DNA of 64,000 nt from Desulfobacteraceae bacterium (GTDB lineage: Bacteria > Desulfobacterota > Desulfobacteria > Desulfobacterales > Desulfosarcinaceae): contig JAAERL010000145.1 in the NCBI GenBank assembly GCA_024230435.1, positions 1 to 64,000 on the forward strand, read 5' to 3'. The position numbers were made by a program, and so were the translations under genes. Under the pieces are notes generated by a model. The model did not search any database, was not told the DNA's origin, and saw only the letters and a program-made list of their open reading frames with translations. This document shows positions 54,240-64,000 of the stretch, in pieces (positions within the stretch are counted from its first letter, which is position 1; the number at the start of each line of letters is the position of its first letter).

Positions 54240-56132
54240 TTAGGCGCGTTTATCTTTAGCCTGTTCTTCAGTTGTAGTTTTATGATCAGATGACTCGGCT
54301 GATTCCGTTTCCGGATAATTGTCCGGTGGAGACGCCAGATTGGCATCCGGTTTAATAGACAAAATCAACTCATCCAGTTCTTTTCCCAATACCGTTTCTT
54401 GTTCAAGCAACATGTTAGCCAGGGCATGCAGGATTTCAATATTTTCATCAAGCACTTTTCTAGCATTGCCATAGGCTGATTTTATGAAATTAGTGATTTC
54501 CTGGTCTATTCTTTGGGCAGTGGCCTCGGAATAGTCTCTGTGCTGGGCGATTTCCCTGCCGAGAAAAATCTGGTCCTCGCCTTTAGCATAGGAAAGCGGT
54601 CCAAGTTCATCGCTCATACCCCAGGATCGCACCATTTGTTGCGCCAATTCGGTAGCTTGTTTGATATCATTTGAGGCTCCGGTACTTATGCGGCCAAACA
54701 CGATTTCTTCGGCAACCCGTCCGCCAAATGCAACGGAAAGATCACTTTCTAATTGGTCTTTATATTTAAAATCGCGCTCTTCAGGCAAAAACCAGGTGAC
54801 TCCGGCCGCCCGGCCGCGTGGGATAATTGTGATTTTATTAATGGAATCGGTATCAGGCAAAAAACGCGCTACCAGGGCATGACCTGCTTCATGGTATGCG
54901 GTTGTCTTGCGGTCCTCATCCTTAATCACCTTGGATTTGCGCTCCAGGCCCATGTAGACTTTGTCTTTGGCGTCTTCAAAGTCCGCCATTTCAAGTTTTT
55001 CCTTGCCTCTTTTGGCTGCGATCAGTGCCGCTTCATTTACCAGATTTTCCAGGTCGGCGCCTGAAAAACCAGGTGTGCCCTTGGCAAGGTTGATAACATG
55101 CACATCTTTGTCCACCGGGGTTTTTTTCATATGGACCCGCAGTATTTTTTCACGGCCGCGGATATCGGGCAAACTTACAATCACCTGGCGGTCGAAACGG
55201 CCTGGGCGAAGCAAGGCCGGATCTAAAACATCAGGCCGGTTGGTTGCTGATATCAGGATAACGCCTTCATTGGACTCGAATCCGTCCATTTCCACCAGCA
55301 ACTGATTAAGGGTCTGTTCGCGTTCGTCATGACCACCGCCCAATCCAGCGCCGCGATGGCGGCCCACGGCATCAATTTCATCGATAAAAATAATACACGG
55401 TGCGTTTTTTTTGCCTTGAACAAAAAGATCGCGAACCCTTGAAGCGCCGACGCCAACAAACATTTCAACAAAATCCGAGCCGCTGATGCTGAAAAACGGA
55501 ACACCGGCTTCGCCGGCAATGGCTCTTGCCAGCAAGGTTTTTCCAGTTCCTGGCGGCCCCATAAGAAGCACCCCTTTTGGAATTCGGCCCCCAAGCCTCG
55601 TGAATTTTTTTGGATCTCTTAAAAATTCAACAACTTCACTAAGTTCTTCCTTAGCCTCGTCAATGCCGGCCACATCTTCGAAAGTTACTTTTTCCTGGTT
55701 GTCTGACATCAGACGAGCGCGACTCTTTCCAAAAGACAAGGCCTTTCCACCGCCTGCCTGCATTTGGCGCATAAAAAATATCCATACGCCTATGAGTATG
55801 AGCATGGGAAACCAGGAAATCAGAATATTATACCAAGGCGAGTCCGAAGGAGGCTTGGCTTTGATCTGGATATCCTTGGACCTTAGAGTCTTAATCAATT
55901 CGAGATCATAGGGTGTATAGATTTTGAACTTTTTATTATTCGAATTGGTGTAAGTAAGCTCCTGACCCTGTATGATCACTTCCTCCACCTTTCCCTGATT
56001 TACCTCATTGAGAAAGTCGGAGTAACTTGGAGTGTTTTCGGCGAGATTCTGGGCGTTAAACATCTTGTAGAGCATAATCATCATTAATGTAATTACGCAC
56101 CACAAGGCGAGATTCTTGTAAAACGGGTTCAA
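54240..56132 (-). CDS. ftsH: ATP-dependent zinc metalloprotease FtsH
   Basis: 630 aa. Two N-terminal membrane helices (around residues 8-25 and 105-125), the AAA domain with GPPGTGKT and the second region of homology, and the zinc site HEAGH with its third ligand downstream are visible. It degrades membrane and misfolded proteins. It is the first gene of a run with folP and coaX. The start is the ATG at 56132, with GGAGG in front of it. Confidence 0.97.
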   Translation of the reverse strand: MNPFYKNLALWCVITLMMIMLYKMFNAQNLAENTPSYSDFLNEVNQGKVEEVIIQGQELTYTNSNNKKFKIYTPYDLELIKTLRSKDIQIKAKPPSDSPWYNILISWFPMLILIGVWIFFMRQMQAGGGKALSFGKSRARLMSDNQEKVTFEDVAGIDEAKEELSEVVEFLRDPKKFTRLGGRIPKGVLLMGPPGTGKTLLARAIAGEAGVPFFSISGSDFVEMFVGVGASRVRDLFVQGKKNAPCIIFIDEIDAVGRHRGAGLGGGHDEREQTLNQLLVEMDGFESNEGVILISATNRPDVLDPALLRPGRFDRQVIVSLPDIRGREKILRVHMKKTPVDKDVHVINLAKGTPGFSGADLENLVNEAALIAAKRGKEKLEMADFEDAKDKVYMGLERKSKVIKDEDRKTTAYHEAGHALVARFLPDTDSINKITIIPRGRAAGVTWFLPEERDFKYKDQLESDLSVAFGGRVAEEIVFGRISTGASNDIKQATELAQQMVRSWGMSDELGPLSYAKGEDQIFLGREIAQHRDYSEATAQRIDQEITNFIKSAYGNARKVLDENIEILHALANMLLEQETVLGKELDELILSIKPDANLASPPDNYPETESAESSDHKTTTEEQAKDKRA

Positions 56133-56324
56133 AAGACTGTTTCCTCCTTATTTTTTCCATGTTTCATCAGGAAAATGAACCTATTTCCAGACGAAGTATA
56201 CCATAATGCTCTTTAGTGGTTTTCGCAAGATTTATCACTTGTTTTCAACATGAAATAATTGGGATTTGTTCCAATTCATGGTTAAGTACCCTTAATCGAA
56301 TTCACACTTGCTGAATAGATACAA

Positions 56325-57797
56325 TTATTCGGCAAATATGGCTTGCTTATAATCACATATTTGCACACGCAGCAAACGAGTACTTTGTGCGGTTATCGGA
56401 GCCAGAGAGCCCCTCCGGATACCAGAAACCCATAACACATTGTTTTTACAAAATAAAATGGGAATACGGTTTCGTTGTTCGCTAGGAATTTTACGGTTGA
56501 TAAAGAATTTTTTGATTTTTTGGGTTCCTTTCATACCAAAAGGCTGAAACCTGTCGCCTTTTTGAAAAAATCGAATTGTTAAAGGAAATTGCAGAATGTC
56601 CAGATCAAACCATTCAATGTTAGGGCTTTTCTTTTTTATTAGTGAAAAATTTTCCGGGACGGCCAGGCTGAAATCCAAAATGCAACCGGCTTGGGGTAAG
56701 GCAATCTTTACAGGCAGTTGATCGCTGGATTTGATGCGCAAATCCAATGCAGTGGTCCGGGCGGCGCCGTCAAAATCGGGGGCGCCGATTGAAAAAACAA
56801 GCTTGCCGTTTGCGCAGGCAGCTCTCAAATTGTCCGGCAAGTGGATGGATCGATTAGTCCGCGGCGCCGGCTCTATAAGATCAAGGATTTTTTCGATATG
56901 AAGCGCTGAAATTCGCCGGAGATTTTTACGGAAACCACGCAGGATTTCTCTGATCAACCGGCGCTGGATGGCCTTATGGTGGACTGATAATTTGTTGATT
57001 GATATTTGCAGCCGGCGCGGTTCGGCCGTTGCGTCAAGTTCCGCCATAATCGGCCGTAAATAAGCCTCAAACCAGGTTTCTTCTTCGCGGTAAATCCTTG
57101 CCGTCCGATTCAGGGTTTCAACAATATTGGGATTGAACATCTCAGTTAAAAAAGGCAATAGCTTGTGCCGGATTCGATTGCGGCCAAAGCGGGGATCTTC
57201 ATTTGACTCGTCTATGACGTAAGGTATGTTTTGTTCATTGAGAAAATTAAGCAAGGTTTTGCCTCGAATACGGATAAGCGGCCGGATGATTTTACCCCGC
57301 ACCGGAGCAATGGCCGCCAGTCCCCGGTTGCCGCTGCCACGCAGCAGGTTAAGCAAAAAAGCCTCGGCGTTATCGTCTGCCTGATGCCCAACTGCAATTT
57401 TCGTAAAACCTTGGCTATCGGCAACACGGTTCAAAAAGGCGTACCGTAAATTACGGGCTTTTTCCTCAAGCGAGCCGGACCCATAATCCAGGGATACCTT
57501 TTCCTGATAAAAATTCAGATTATATTGTCTGGCCTGTTTTTCCACAAATACAGCTTCTTTGTCCGCTTTTTCCAGACGGATACCATGATTAAAATGGGCA
57601 ACGGCCACTTTTAAATCTGATTTGCGGGTTAGCGCCAGCAAAATGTGCAAAAGGGCCATCGAATCCGGTCCACCCGAAACAGCCACAAGGATTTTATCCA
57701 CCACACTAAACATGTCATAATCGAGTATGGTTTGCACTGCGCGTGTAATTAGTGGAGTTTGGTTTTTTCCGTTGAAGTTGAATACGTCAGAGCTCAT
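56325..57797 (-). CDS. tilS: tRNA(Ile)-lysidine synthase
   Basis: 490 aa. The PP-loop SGGPDS (AVSGGPDSMALL) is intact, and HQADDNAEAFLLNLLRGSG follows. The length is usual for TilS with its C-terminal tRNA-binding domains. It modifies C34 of tRNA-Ile2 (CAU). It lies upstream of ftsH on the same strand, a common arrangement. Confidence 0.95.
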   Translation of the reverse strand: MSSDVFNFNGKNQTPLITRAVQTILDYDMFSVVDKILVAVSGGPDSMALLHILLALTRKSDLKVAVAHFNHGIRLEKADKEAVFVEKQARQYNLNFYQEKVSLDYGSGSLEEKARNLRYAFLNRVADSQGFTKIAVGHQADDNAEAFLLNLLRGSGNRGLAAIAPVRGKIIRPLIRIRGKTLLNFLNEQNIPYVIDESNEDPRFGRNRIRHKLLPFLTEMFNPNIVETLNRTARIYREEETWFEAYLRPIMAELDATAEPRRLQISINKLSVHHKAIQRRLIREILRGFRKNLRRISALHIEKILDLIEPAPRTNRSIHLPDNLRAACANGKLVFSIGAPDFDGAARTTALDLRIKSSDQLPVKIALPQAGCILDFSLAVPENFSLIKKKSPNIEWFDLDILQFPLTIRFFQKGDRFQPFGMKGTQKIKKFFINRKIPSEQRNRIPILFCKNNVLWVSGIRRGSLAPITAQSTRLLRVQICDYKQAIFAE

Positions 57798-57962
57798 ATG
57801 TTTTCCTGTTGCCTGACCCTGGCCCCAAACCGGCTCAAAGTCAACCGCTATTTTGCCAATAATACTGATCTAAGTTTATAATAAAAAATGGAATCCTAAC
57901 AAATAAAAACGATTTTGTCTTGATAATCCAAAAAAGTATCTTTATAATTCCGATCTTGGTTG

Positions 57963-58158
57963 TGCTAGGTGGGGAGTTAGCGGTGCCCTTAACCCGAAAT
58001 CCGCTTATGCGGGGCCGAATCCCCTCCTGAGGGTTGCACTTGGAGCATGTTTGCCATGCCGACCGGCCGCTGCGTAACAGGCGGCTATGAACCTCGTCAG
58101 GTCCGGAAGGAAGCAGCGATAAGTGGCTTGATCTGTGTCGCGGGCCGTTCCCGGTCTA
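57963..58158 (+). ncRNA. ffs: Signal recognition particle RNA (medium-sized bacterial type)
   Basis: The 5' part has the conserved GCTAGGTGGGGAGTTAGCGG, TGCCC and CCGC...GCGG pieces. The tip of the Ffh-binding domain is the diagnostic GTCAGGTCCGGAAGGAAGCAGC (58096-58117). The size (about 195 nt) is that of deltaproteobacterial SRP RNA with the Alu-like 5' domain. Ends are estimated. It lies between tilS (divergent) and grpE. Confidence 0.92.
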
Positions 58159-58303
58159 TGCAAAGGCGAACAAGCTTTGGTCAATTCGATGGAGGGTGCA
58201 CAACCATTTTTTTAATGTGCTCTTTACCCTTTCACTTTCCCACCCCCCCATTTATTAGTTTTAGTTGGCGCCCAATAGGATTAAACAGCTTCCGCAAAGT
58301 GCC

Positions 58304-58369
58304 TTGACATCGAATGAACCCGTCTTATTTTTTTAACAATTTTTTGGCGCCGTAGTGATTGTTAAAAAA
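58304..58369 (+). promoter_or_regulatory. Promoter and palindrome upstream of grpE
   Basis: TTGACA at 58304-58309 is followed after 16 bp by TATTTT at 58326-58331. A perfect 12-bp inverted repeat, TTTTTTAACAAT at 58329-58340 and ATTGTTAAAAAA at 58358-58369, covers the expected start site. It is not CIRCE. It may be an operator or an intrinsic terminator of the SRP RNA; the flanking T/A tracts fit both. Confidence 0.5.
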
Positions 58370-58427
58370 TTTCAATCTAAATAGAAATCGTTATTAACTT
58401 ATTATAAAATGGTAGGTGAGTGTAGGA

Positions 58428-59123
58428 ATGAGTCAAAAAACACGTATTTCCATTAAGGATGATAAAAAATTAAAGCCTGGCAAATCGAAAAATAAGACAC
58501 ATGAACCTGCGGACCAAGAAGATGTGGTGAATATGAATGAGGAATCCGATCGGTACGTATTAGGGGAGCTGGACGATGAAAACGAAATAGACGATAAAAA
58601 CGAAATAAATGATTCGTCCAGCAAAAGTCAAGCAGACGATCAAAGTGAATTAAAGGAAAAACTGGCTGAGGCTGAGACCAAATCCAAAGACTACTATGAT
58701 CGGCTTTTACGGCTTTCAGCCGAGTTTGATAACTATAAAAAGAGAACTTCGCGGCAAACGCGTGATTTGGCAAAATATGCCAATGAAAAGCTGGTAAAGG
58801 AAATATTATCGGTCGTTGATAATTTAGAAAGGGCCATTGATGCCGTGTCCAAGGAAGATGCCGAAAACAATTCACTGCTTCAAGGGGTTCATCTCACTCT
58901 TGGTGAGGTGCTTAAAATTTTAGAAAGACATGATGTTAAACCCATTAAATCTTTAGGCCAGCCATTTGACCCGGCATACCATCAGGCCATGATGCAGGAA
59001 GAAGATGATGAAAAACCAGCCAATACGATTATCCGGGAGATGCAGAAAGGATACATGCTCCATGACAGATTGCTGCGTCCGGCAATGGTGGGTGTATCCA
59101 GATCTGCTGAAAACAAAAGTTAA
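58428..59123 (+). CDS. grpE: Nucleotide exchange factor GrpE
   Basis: 231 aa from the ATG at 58428, preceded by AGGTGA; a GTG 12 bases upstream is less likely. The first 75 residues are charged and low complexity, then the coiled-coil dimer helix and the beta-wing (VDNLERAID, PFDPAYHQAMMQEEDD, GYMLHDRLLRPAMVGVS). It releases ADP from DnaK. It lies 64 bp upstream of dnaK. Confidence 0.96.
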   Translation: MSQKTRISIKDDKKLKPGKSKNKTHEPADQEDVVNMNEESDRYVLGELDDENEIDDKNEINDSSSKSQADDQSELKEKLAEAETKSKDYYDRLLRLSAEFDNYKKRTSRQTRDLAKYANEKLVKEILSVVDNLERAIDAVSKEDAENNSLLQGVHLTLGEVLKILERHDVKPIKSLGQPFDPAYHQAMMQEEDDEKPANTIIREMQKGYMLHDRLLRPAMVGVSRSAENKS

Positions 59124-59187
59124 TAGAAATATTAAACTAACGATATTATTTAAATTATAGTTGTACATTATTCAAGGAGGAAACCAA

Positions 59188-61125
59188 ATGGGCAAGATTA
59201 TCGGAATCGATCTAGGTACTACTAACTCATGCGTAGCAGTAATGGAAGGGGGCGAGGCCAAGGTGATAACCAACCCTGACGGTGGGCGCACCACTCCATC
59301 GAGTGTTGCCGTTTCTGAAGGCGGAGAGCGGTTGGTAGGTCAGATTGCCAAGCGGCAGGCAATTACAAACCCGGAGAATACGATTTTTGGTGTAAAACGT
59401 CTCATTGGCCGTAAATTTGATTCAAAACCGATTCAGGATGATGTGAAAATCCTGCCTTATCATTTGAAGCGGGCTGAGAACGGAGACGTACGGATTGACC
59501 TGCGCGGCACACTCAATAGCCCTGCAGAGATTTCATCCTATATTTTGTCTTATATCAAAAAGTACTCTGAAGAGTACTTGGGAGAAACCGTAACCGATGC
59601 GGTTATTACCGTTCCGGCTTATTTTGATGACAGCCAGCGGCAAGCCACCAAAGACGCAGGAAAAATCGCAGGGTTGAATGTATTGAGAATCATTAATGAG
59701 CCAACGGCCGCCTCCTTAGCCTACGGTCTGGATAAAAGGAGCGAAGAAAAAATTGCCGTTTTCGACCTTGGCGGTGGCACTTTTGACATTTCCATTTTGG
59801 AAATCGGAGAAGGGGTTTTTGAAGTAAAGGCCACAAATGGTGATACCCATCTAGGGGGCGAGGATTTTGACCTGCGAATTATCGACTACCTGGCAACGGA
59901 ATTCCAAAAAGACCAGGGCATAAATTTGCGCAAGGATAAAATGGCTCTGCAAAGGCTAAAAGAAGCTGCTGAAAAAGCCAAAATGGAGCTGTCCAGCTCC
60001 AAGGAGACAGAAGTTAATCTTCCGTTCATCACTGCGGACAGCAGCGGTCCTAAGCATTTGAATATTAAACTTAACCGGGCAAAACTGGAATCCTTGGTTT
60101 CTGATTTGCTTGACAAGCTTGAGATCCCGTGCCGTACGTCCTTGAAAGACGCCGGATTTTCTCCATCGGACATTAAGGAGATAATTTTGGTTGGCGGTAT
60201 GACCCGTATGCCCGCTGTGCAGGAACGCGTTAAAAAGATTTTCGGTAAAGATCCCAACAAAAGTGTAAATCCGGATGAAGTCGTTGCTGTTGGAGCAGCG
60301 ATTCAAGGTGGCGTACTTAAAGGGGATGTCAAGGATGTTCTGCTTTTGGATGTTACGCCTCTTTCGTTAGGAATCGAAACATTGGGCGGTGTTATGACCC
60401 GTCTTATCGATAAAAACACAACCATTCCTACGCGTAAAAGCCAGGTTTTTTCAACTGCGGCTGATAATCAGCCTGCCGTATCCATTCATGTGCTGCAGGG
60501 TGAGCGCGAAATGGCTGCCAGCAACAAAACCCTCGGCCGTTTCGAGTTGGTAGGAATTACCCCGGCGCCGAGAGGTGTTCCTCAAATAGAGGTGACCTTT
60601 GATATTGACGCCAACGGCATTGTAAAGGTATCGGCTAAAGATAGCGCTACGGGTAAAGAGCAATCTATTCAAATAACGGCCTCAAGCGGTATGTCAAAAG
60701 AGGAAATAGATCAGGCCGTCAAAGATGCCGAACTGCATTCCGAAGAAGATAAAAAGAAAAGAGAAATTGTAGAAGCCTGTAACCATGCCGACAGCCTTGT
60801 TTATTCTACAGAAAAATCCCTTAAAGATCTGGGAGATAAGGTAGAGGCAGATACGCGCAGCAAAGTTGAGTCTGCTGTGGCCGATTTGAAAAAGGCTATG
60901 GAAACCGATAATATTGAAGATATCAAAGCCAAGAGTGAGGCTCTTACCCAATCCTCCCACAAGCTTGCCGAAGCTGTGTACCAGCAAGCCGCCCAAAGCG
61001 AACAGCCCGGAGCACAAGAAGGCGCTCAGCAGTCCGAAGGCGGCGAACAGGATACAGCAGACGCTTCCCAGGATGATGATGTCGTGGATGCTGATTTCGA
61101 AGAAGTCAAGGAAGACAAAAAATAA
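59188..61125 (+). CDS. dnaK: Chaperone protein DnaK (Hsp70)
   Basis: 645 aa from the ATG at 59188 with AAGGAGG upstream. Motifs include [13 protein letters not shown], the [21 protein letters not shown] region, [10 protein letters not shown], and [11 protein letters not shown], then the substrate domain with [16 protein letters not shown], and a C-terminal lid ending in [10 protein letters not shown]. dnaJ is not in this window. A strong intrinsic terminator follows at 61175. Confidence 0.98.
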   Translation: MGKIIGIDLGTTNSCVAVMEGGEAKVITNPDGGRTTPSSVAVSEGGERLVGQIAKRQAITNPENTIFGVKRLIGRKFDSKPIQDDVKILPYHLKRAENGDVRIDLRGTLNSPAEISSYILSYIKKYSEEYLGETVTDAVITVPAYFDDSQRQATKDAGKIAGLNVLRIINEPTAASLAYGLDKRSEEKIAVFDLGGGTFDISILEIGEGVFEVKATNGDTHLGGEDFDLRIIDYLATEFQKDQGINLRKDKMALQRLKEAAEKAKMELSSSKETEVNLPFITADSSGPKHLNIKLNRAKLESLVSDLLDKLEIPCRTSLKDAGFSPSDIKEIILVGGMTRMPAVQERVKKIFGKDPNKSVNPDEVVAVGAAIQGGVLKGDVKDVLLLDVTPLSLGIETLGGVMTRLIDKNTTIPTRKSQVFSTAADNQPAVSIHVLQGEREMAASNKTLGRFELVGITPAPRGVPQIEVTFDIDANGIVKVSAKDSATGKEQSIQITASSGMSKEEIDQAVKDAELHSEEDKKKREIVEACNHADSLVYSTEKSLKDLGDKVEADTRSKVESAVADLKKAMETDNIEDIKAKSEALTQSSHKLAEAVYQQAAQSEQPGAQEGAQQSEGGEQDTADASQDDDVVDADFEEVKEDKK

Positions 61126-61174
61126 TCCGCATGTTGAATCAAGTCTCTCATGTTGCAAGATTTGATAGAGTTTT

Positions 61175-61212
61175 AAAAGCCCACCGTGTTATAAAACACG
61201 ATGGGCTTTTTT
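61175..61212 (+). terminator. Intrinsic terminator of dnaK
   Basis: AAAAGCCCACCGTGTT pairs with AACACGATGGGCTTTT around a short ATAA loop (one mismatch) and the T run continues. It ends the grpE-dnaK transcript. Confidence 0.92.
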
Positions 61213-61296
61213 GAAGCATCTAAGATCCTAAAGTCTTATTTTTGGCAAAGCCCGCCTTGCGGGCAAAGTGTTTCAAGATAACATACGATTAGCCTG

Positions 61297-61585
61297 AGTC
61301 AACAACCCCTGGGCTTAAGCCCGAGGGGCTTGAGAGGTAACTATTAAGCCCGGTTGATTAGCCTAAGCTCTTTGAGAGCTACGTTACACTGGAATATATA
61401 GTCACCCTGGAATACTTAACACGTTCCAGGCGCTGAGGCCGGTGATTAAACATACCTGAGGGCAAGAGTAAGTGTTGCCGGTAAAAACCCTTTGTAACAT
61501 TTGCGAAGTGGATCACTCTCTTGTAAAGTGATGGCGGAACTTGAGAGTACCCGCCAAAATTCAAAATGGAAATCGAATTGGTTGC
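61297..61585 (+). ncRNA. HEARO/omega-RNA-like leader of the IscB remnant
   Basis: About 290 nt without coding potential directly before an IscB-type frame, the position in which HEARO (omega) RNA is encoded. It is rich in local stems, starting with the palindrome CCCCTGGGCTTAAGCCCGAGGGG split around 61306-61327, then GCTCTTTGAGAGC (61368-61380) and others around 61411-61450 (CCTGGAA...TTCCAGG). The exact ends and the guide portion cannot be set from this window. Its start resembles the hairpin at 724. Confidence 0.55.
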
Positions 61586-61861
61586 ATGTGTAAAAATATG
61601 AGAGGCAGACCGTTGATGCCTGCAAATTGCCGAAAAGCTCGATTATTGTTGAAACAAGGCAAAGCGGCGATTGTCTGCCACAGTCCGTTTACCATTCAAC
61701 TCAAATACCCTACTGGGCAAACAAAGCAGGAATTAATACTGGGAATCGATGCCGGATATTCAAATATCGGTTATTCGATTTGGAGTGATGGACATTTTCG
61801 TTGTTTGATTGGAAAATCGTCAATTGATACTGTAGGCCAATATATTGAATCACAAGGATAA
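61586..61861 (+). pseudogene. iscB: IscB remnant (PLMP domain and RuvC-I only)
   Basis: 91 residues from the ATG at 61586. The N-terminal PLMP domain is clear (GRPLMPANCRKARLLLKQGKA, FTIQLKYPTG), followed by RuvC-I (ELILGIDAGYSNIGYS) with its catalytic Asp. A stop follows after a short divergent tail. A complete IscB has 400-500 residues with bridge helix, HNH and RuvC-II/III, all absent here. The protein is thus inactive as a nuclease, though it might still bind RNA. Confidence 0.85.
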
Positions 61862-61963
61862 TTACACAGAGGCGATTCATAGATATTTGTTTGGACTTGA
61901 ACAGGGCATTTTTTTTTAATATAGCATTCCTTTATGCGCTCAACAAAAAGGAAAGGAATAAAA

Positions 61964-63547
61964 ATGATGAAGGTGCTGATAAGTGATAACTTAGGACAAA
62001 TCGGCATCCAGATGTTTCAGGAAACCGAGGGGATTGAGGTGGATGTTATTACAGGGCTTTCACCTAATGAACTCAAGGATATTATTGGAGCATACGATGC
62101 ATTGGTAATCCGCAGCTCAACCCGGGTTACCGAAGATTTACTTGAAGCTGCAACCAATCTTAAAGTTGTGGGCCGGGCAGGTATTGGCCTGGATAATGTG
62201 GACATTGCCGCCGCAACAAAACGCGGGGTAGCTGTAATGAATACACCTACAGGCAATGTCATTACAACTGCTGAACATGCCATTGCAATGATGCTGGCGC
62301 TTTCGCGCAATATCCCTAAGGGCACAAGCACGCTTAAACAGGGACAATGGGAAAAAAAACAATTACAGGGACGCGAGCTTTACCAAAAAACATTGGGCGT
62401 AATCGGCTATGGAAAAATTGGAGCCATTGTTGCGGATTTGGCGCGTGGTTTGAAAATGCGTGTAATTATTTACGATCCTTTTGTGTCTCCTGATAAAATT
62501 GTTAATGACGGTTTTGAAGCCGTAACGCTTGAAGAGCTTTATCGCCAATCCGATTATATCACCGTTCATGTACCCAAGTTGAAAAATACCCGAAACCTGA
62601 TTGACAAGAGCGCTTTTGAAAAAATGAAAGAAGGCGTTATGTTGATTAATTGCGCAAGAGGCGGAATCGTCAACGAAAAGGATCTTTATGACGCCATTGT
62701 ATCAGGTAAAGCCGGCGGTGCGGCTCTGGATGTCTTTGAAAATGAACCCCCTGTAAAAAACCCTCTGATCGACCTTGACCAAGTTATTTGTACGCCGCAT
62801 TTAGGAGCATCCACAAAAGAGGCTCAGACCAACGTAGCGGTTATGGTGGCGCAACAAATTATCAGTTATTTAAAAACCCATACCATTATTAACGCAGTTA
62901 ATGTGCCTTCCGTAACAGGTGAGACACTTGAAAAAGTAGGGCCATATATTACCTTGGCTGATCAAATGGGAACTTTGCAGGCCCAGCTTATCAGCGGGGC
63001 GCCCACACAGGTGGTTGTGGAATATTTCGGTGATTTTAAGGGGATTGACTTGTCGCCGGTAACCACCGCTTTGCTTAAAGGTATGTTGATGCCTATGGTA
63101 AATGAGGTGGTTAACTTTGTGAACGCCCGCGTATTGGCCAGCGAAAGGGGCATAAAGATAACCGAAACGACTAGTAGTGCTCATGATGAATATACTTATC
63201 TTATTACCATGAAGGTGTTGACCACCGAAGGCGAAAGCGTGGTGTCCGGAACAATTTTCGGAAAAAAAGCTACACGCATTGTACGTATTAACACCTTCCG
63301 GCTGGAAATGATCCCATTGGGTCATATGGCTCTGATTCACAATCTGGATGTTCCCGGTTCTATTGGCGAGATTGGGACAACTCTGGGCAAGCATAATATT
63401 AATATCGGACGCATGCAGGTGGGACAAGAAACAGGCGGAGACCGGAACATCATATTTCTCTGTACGGATACTCCAATCCCCGATGAGGTTGTAGACAAAT
63501 TGCGCTTGCTAAAAACCGTAAAGACGGTTATCCCTTTGGAGTTTTGA
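61964..63547 (+). CDS. serA: D-3-phosphoglycerate dehydrogenase
   Basis: 527 aa from the ATG at 61964 (AAAGGAAAGGAA upstream), the usual length for the long form. The NAD site is GVIGYGKIGAIVADLARG, the catalytic Arg/Glu/His lie in INCARGGIVNEKDL, the substrate region and CTPHLGASTKEAQ, and the C-terminal ACT domain includes DVPGSIGEIGTTLGKHNINIGRMQ. It starts serine synthesis and may be inhibited by serine via the ACT domain. Confidence 0.97.
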   Translation: MMKVLISDNLGQIGIQMFQETEGIEVDVITGLSPNELKDIIGAYDALVIRSSTRVTEDLLEAATNLKVVGRAGIGLDNVDIAAATKRGVAVMNTPTGNVITTAEHAIAMMLALSRNIPKGTSTLKQGQWEKKQLQGRELYQKTLGVIGYGKIGAIVADLARGLKMRVIIYDPFVSPDKIVNDGFEAVTLEELYRQSDYITVHVPKLKNTRNLIDKSAFEKMKEGVMLINCARGGIVNEKDLYDAIVSGKAGGAALDVFENEPPVKNPLIDLDQVICTPHLGASTKEAQTNVAVMVAQQIISYLKTHTIINAVNVPSVTGETLEKVGPYITLADQMGTLQAQLISGAPTQVVVEYFGDFKGIDLSPVTTALLKGMLMPMVNEVVNFVNARVLASERGIKITETTSSAHDEYTYLITMKVLTTEGESVVSGTIFGKKATRIVRINTFRLEMIPLGHMALIHNLDVPGSIGEIGTTLGKHNINIGRMQVGQETGGDRNIIFLCTDTPIPDEVVDKLRLLKTVKTVIPLEF

Positions 63548-63622
63548 AAATTAATGCCTATGTAAAATTTTTTTGCAAAATTTGCGGATAAACTCTGATT
63601 CCTTATCCGTCAGGAGCAACTT

Positions 63623-63949
63623 ATGACTGAAAGTAACGATCAAACGCGTTCCGCTGAAGGTGGCGAGGCGCATTCGAAAACTGATCAAGATAAAAAGTTT
63701 GCATTACCCAAGATCGATTTTTCAACTTTTGTGTTATCGATTAATTCATCGGCTCTGGTGCAGCTTGGCTTGATTGAAGATCCGGCCGGTGCTCAAAAGG
63801 CCAAAAATTTGCCCATGGCTAAGCAGACAATTGATATACTGGCGATGCTGGAAGAAAAAACCAAAGGCAATCTTACCAATGATGAAGAGAATATTCTTAA
63901 AAATATTCTTTATGAATTAAAAATGCTTTACGTCAAAGAAACGAGTTAG
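63623..63949 (+). CDS. DUF1844 domain-containing protein
   Basis: 108 aa. The family motif is FVLSINSSALVQLGLIEDP, with the later acidic helix (KQTIDILAMLEEKTKGNLTNDEENIL). A charged N-terminal 25 residues precede it. The family has no known role but is conserved in Desulfobacterota. AGGAGC lies before the ATG. It follows serA by 75 bp, probably in one transcript. Confidence 0.9.
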   Translation: MTESNDQTRSAEGGEAHSKTDQDKKFALPKIDFSTFVLSINSSALVQLGLIEDPAGAQKAKNLPMAKQTIDILAMLEEKTKGNLTNDEENILKNILYELKMLYVKETS

Positions 63950-64000
63950 TACATATTCGCAAATAGGCAAATTGTGTGATCGATGACCGGTTCGAATCAA

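Noticed and set aside
63940-64000. Possible tRNA piece (GGTTCGAATCAA) and possible gene start at 63983
   Set aside because: Only the last 60 bp are visible; no cloverleaf can be formed and no ribosome binding site is clear.

Overview
The window looks like chromosomal DNA from a Gram-negative anaerobe, most likely a Desulfobacterota (deltaproteobacterial, sulfate-reducer-like) genome. This is inferred from a tungstopterin aldehyde:ferredoxin oxidoreductase, a medium-sized SRP RNA, a TolC/RND pump, a Tat component, a class I c-di-GMP aptamer and CFI-type C-terminal tails. No rRNA, tRNA or CRISPR array was found.

Layout. 0-4.2 kb: tandem 408-bp units with stem-loops and tiny reading frames, a cytidylate-kinase-like protein, an orphan c-di-GMP-I riboswitch and a YdjM-like membrane protein. 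4.3-15.7 kb: TatA, a MetE-like protein, a MoxR/VWA pair, a ROK kinase, a TolC-MFP-RND operon and a Cys-rich secreted protein. 16.6-22 kb: GDPD, UspA, a HAD-AIR synthase fusion and a secreted subtilase. 22.7-35.7 kb: an accessory island flanked by two 379-bp direct repeats about 97% identical. It holds transposase remnants (RAYT, IS481, IS5/IS1182-like, IS256), a 14-repeat exported propeller-like protein, a candidate papain/calpain-fold protease, an HU remnant and a three-gene operon (XRE regulator, AAA+ ATPase, subtilisin-like protease) of the IetAS anti-phage type. 35.7-40 kb: a ChaN-like lipoprotein, a MauE-CcdA-thioredoxin operon and ProC. 40.3-47 kb: two divergent transcription units facing each other across paired operators, a two-subunit FAD/Fe-S amine-type dehydrogenase and GntR-AOR-MoaD. 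47.3-52.5 kb: YggT, a DivIVA-like protein, two PilT ATPases, a zinc-ribbon pseudo-receiver and a metallo-beta-lactamase fold protein. 52.5-64 kb: housekeeping genes (CoaX, FolP, FtsH, TilS, SRP RNA, GrpE, DnaK, SerA, DUF1844), with an IscB remnant and its upstream HEARO/omega-RNA-like region between DnaK and SerA.

A family of imperfect-palindrome, MITE-like intergenic repeats (about 160-190 bp, ends TAAGGCGATT...AATCGCCTTA) occurs six times. One copy lies between the c-di-GMP aptamer and the next gene downstream.

The most interesting items are: (1) the XRE-AAA-subtilase operon with a G9 tract, where loss of a single G would fuse the regulator in frame to the ATPase; (2) the identical AATGGT-N3-ACCATT palindromes on both sides of the divergent dehydrogenase/AOR units, suggesting one GntR regulon that oxidises an amine via an aldehyde; (3) the 379-bp direct repeats bracketing the defence island; (4) the decayed IscB with its structured leader; and (5) the two exported proteins ending in a short Gly/Ser-rich tail followed by CFI.
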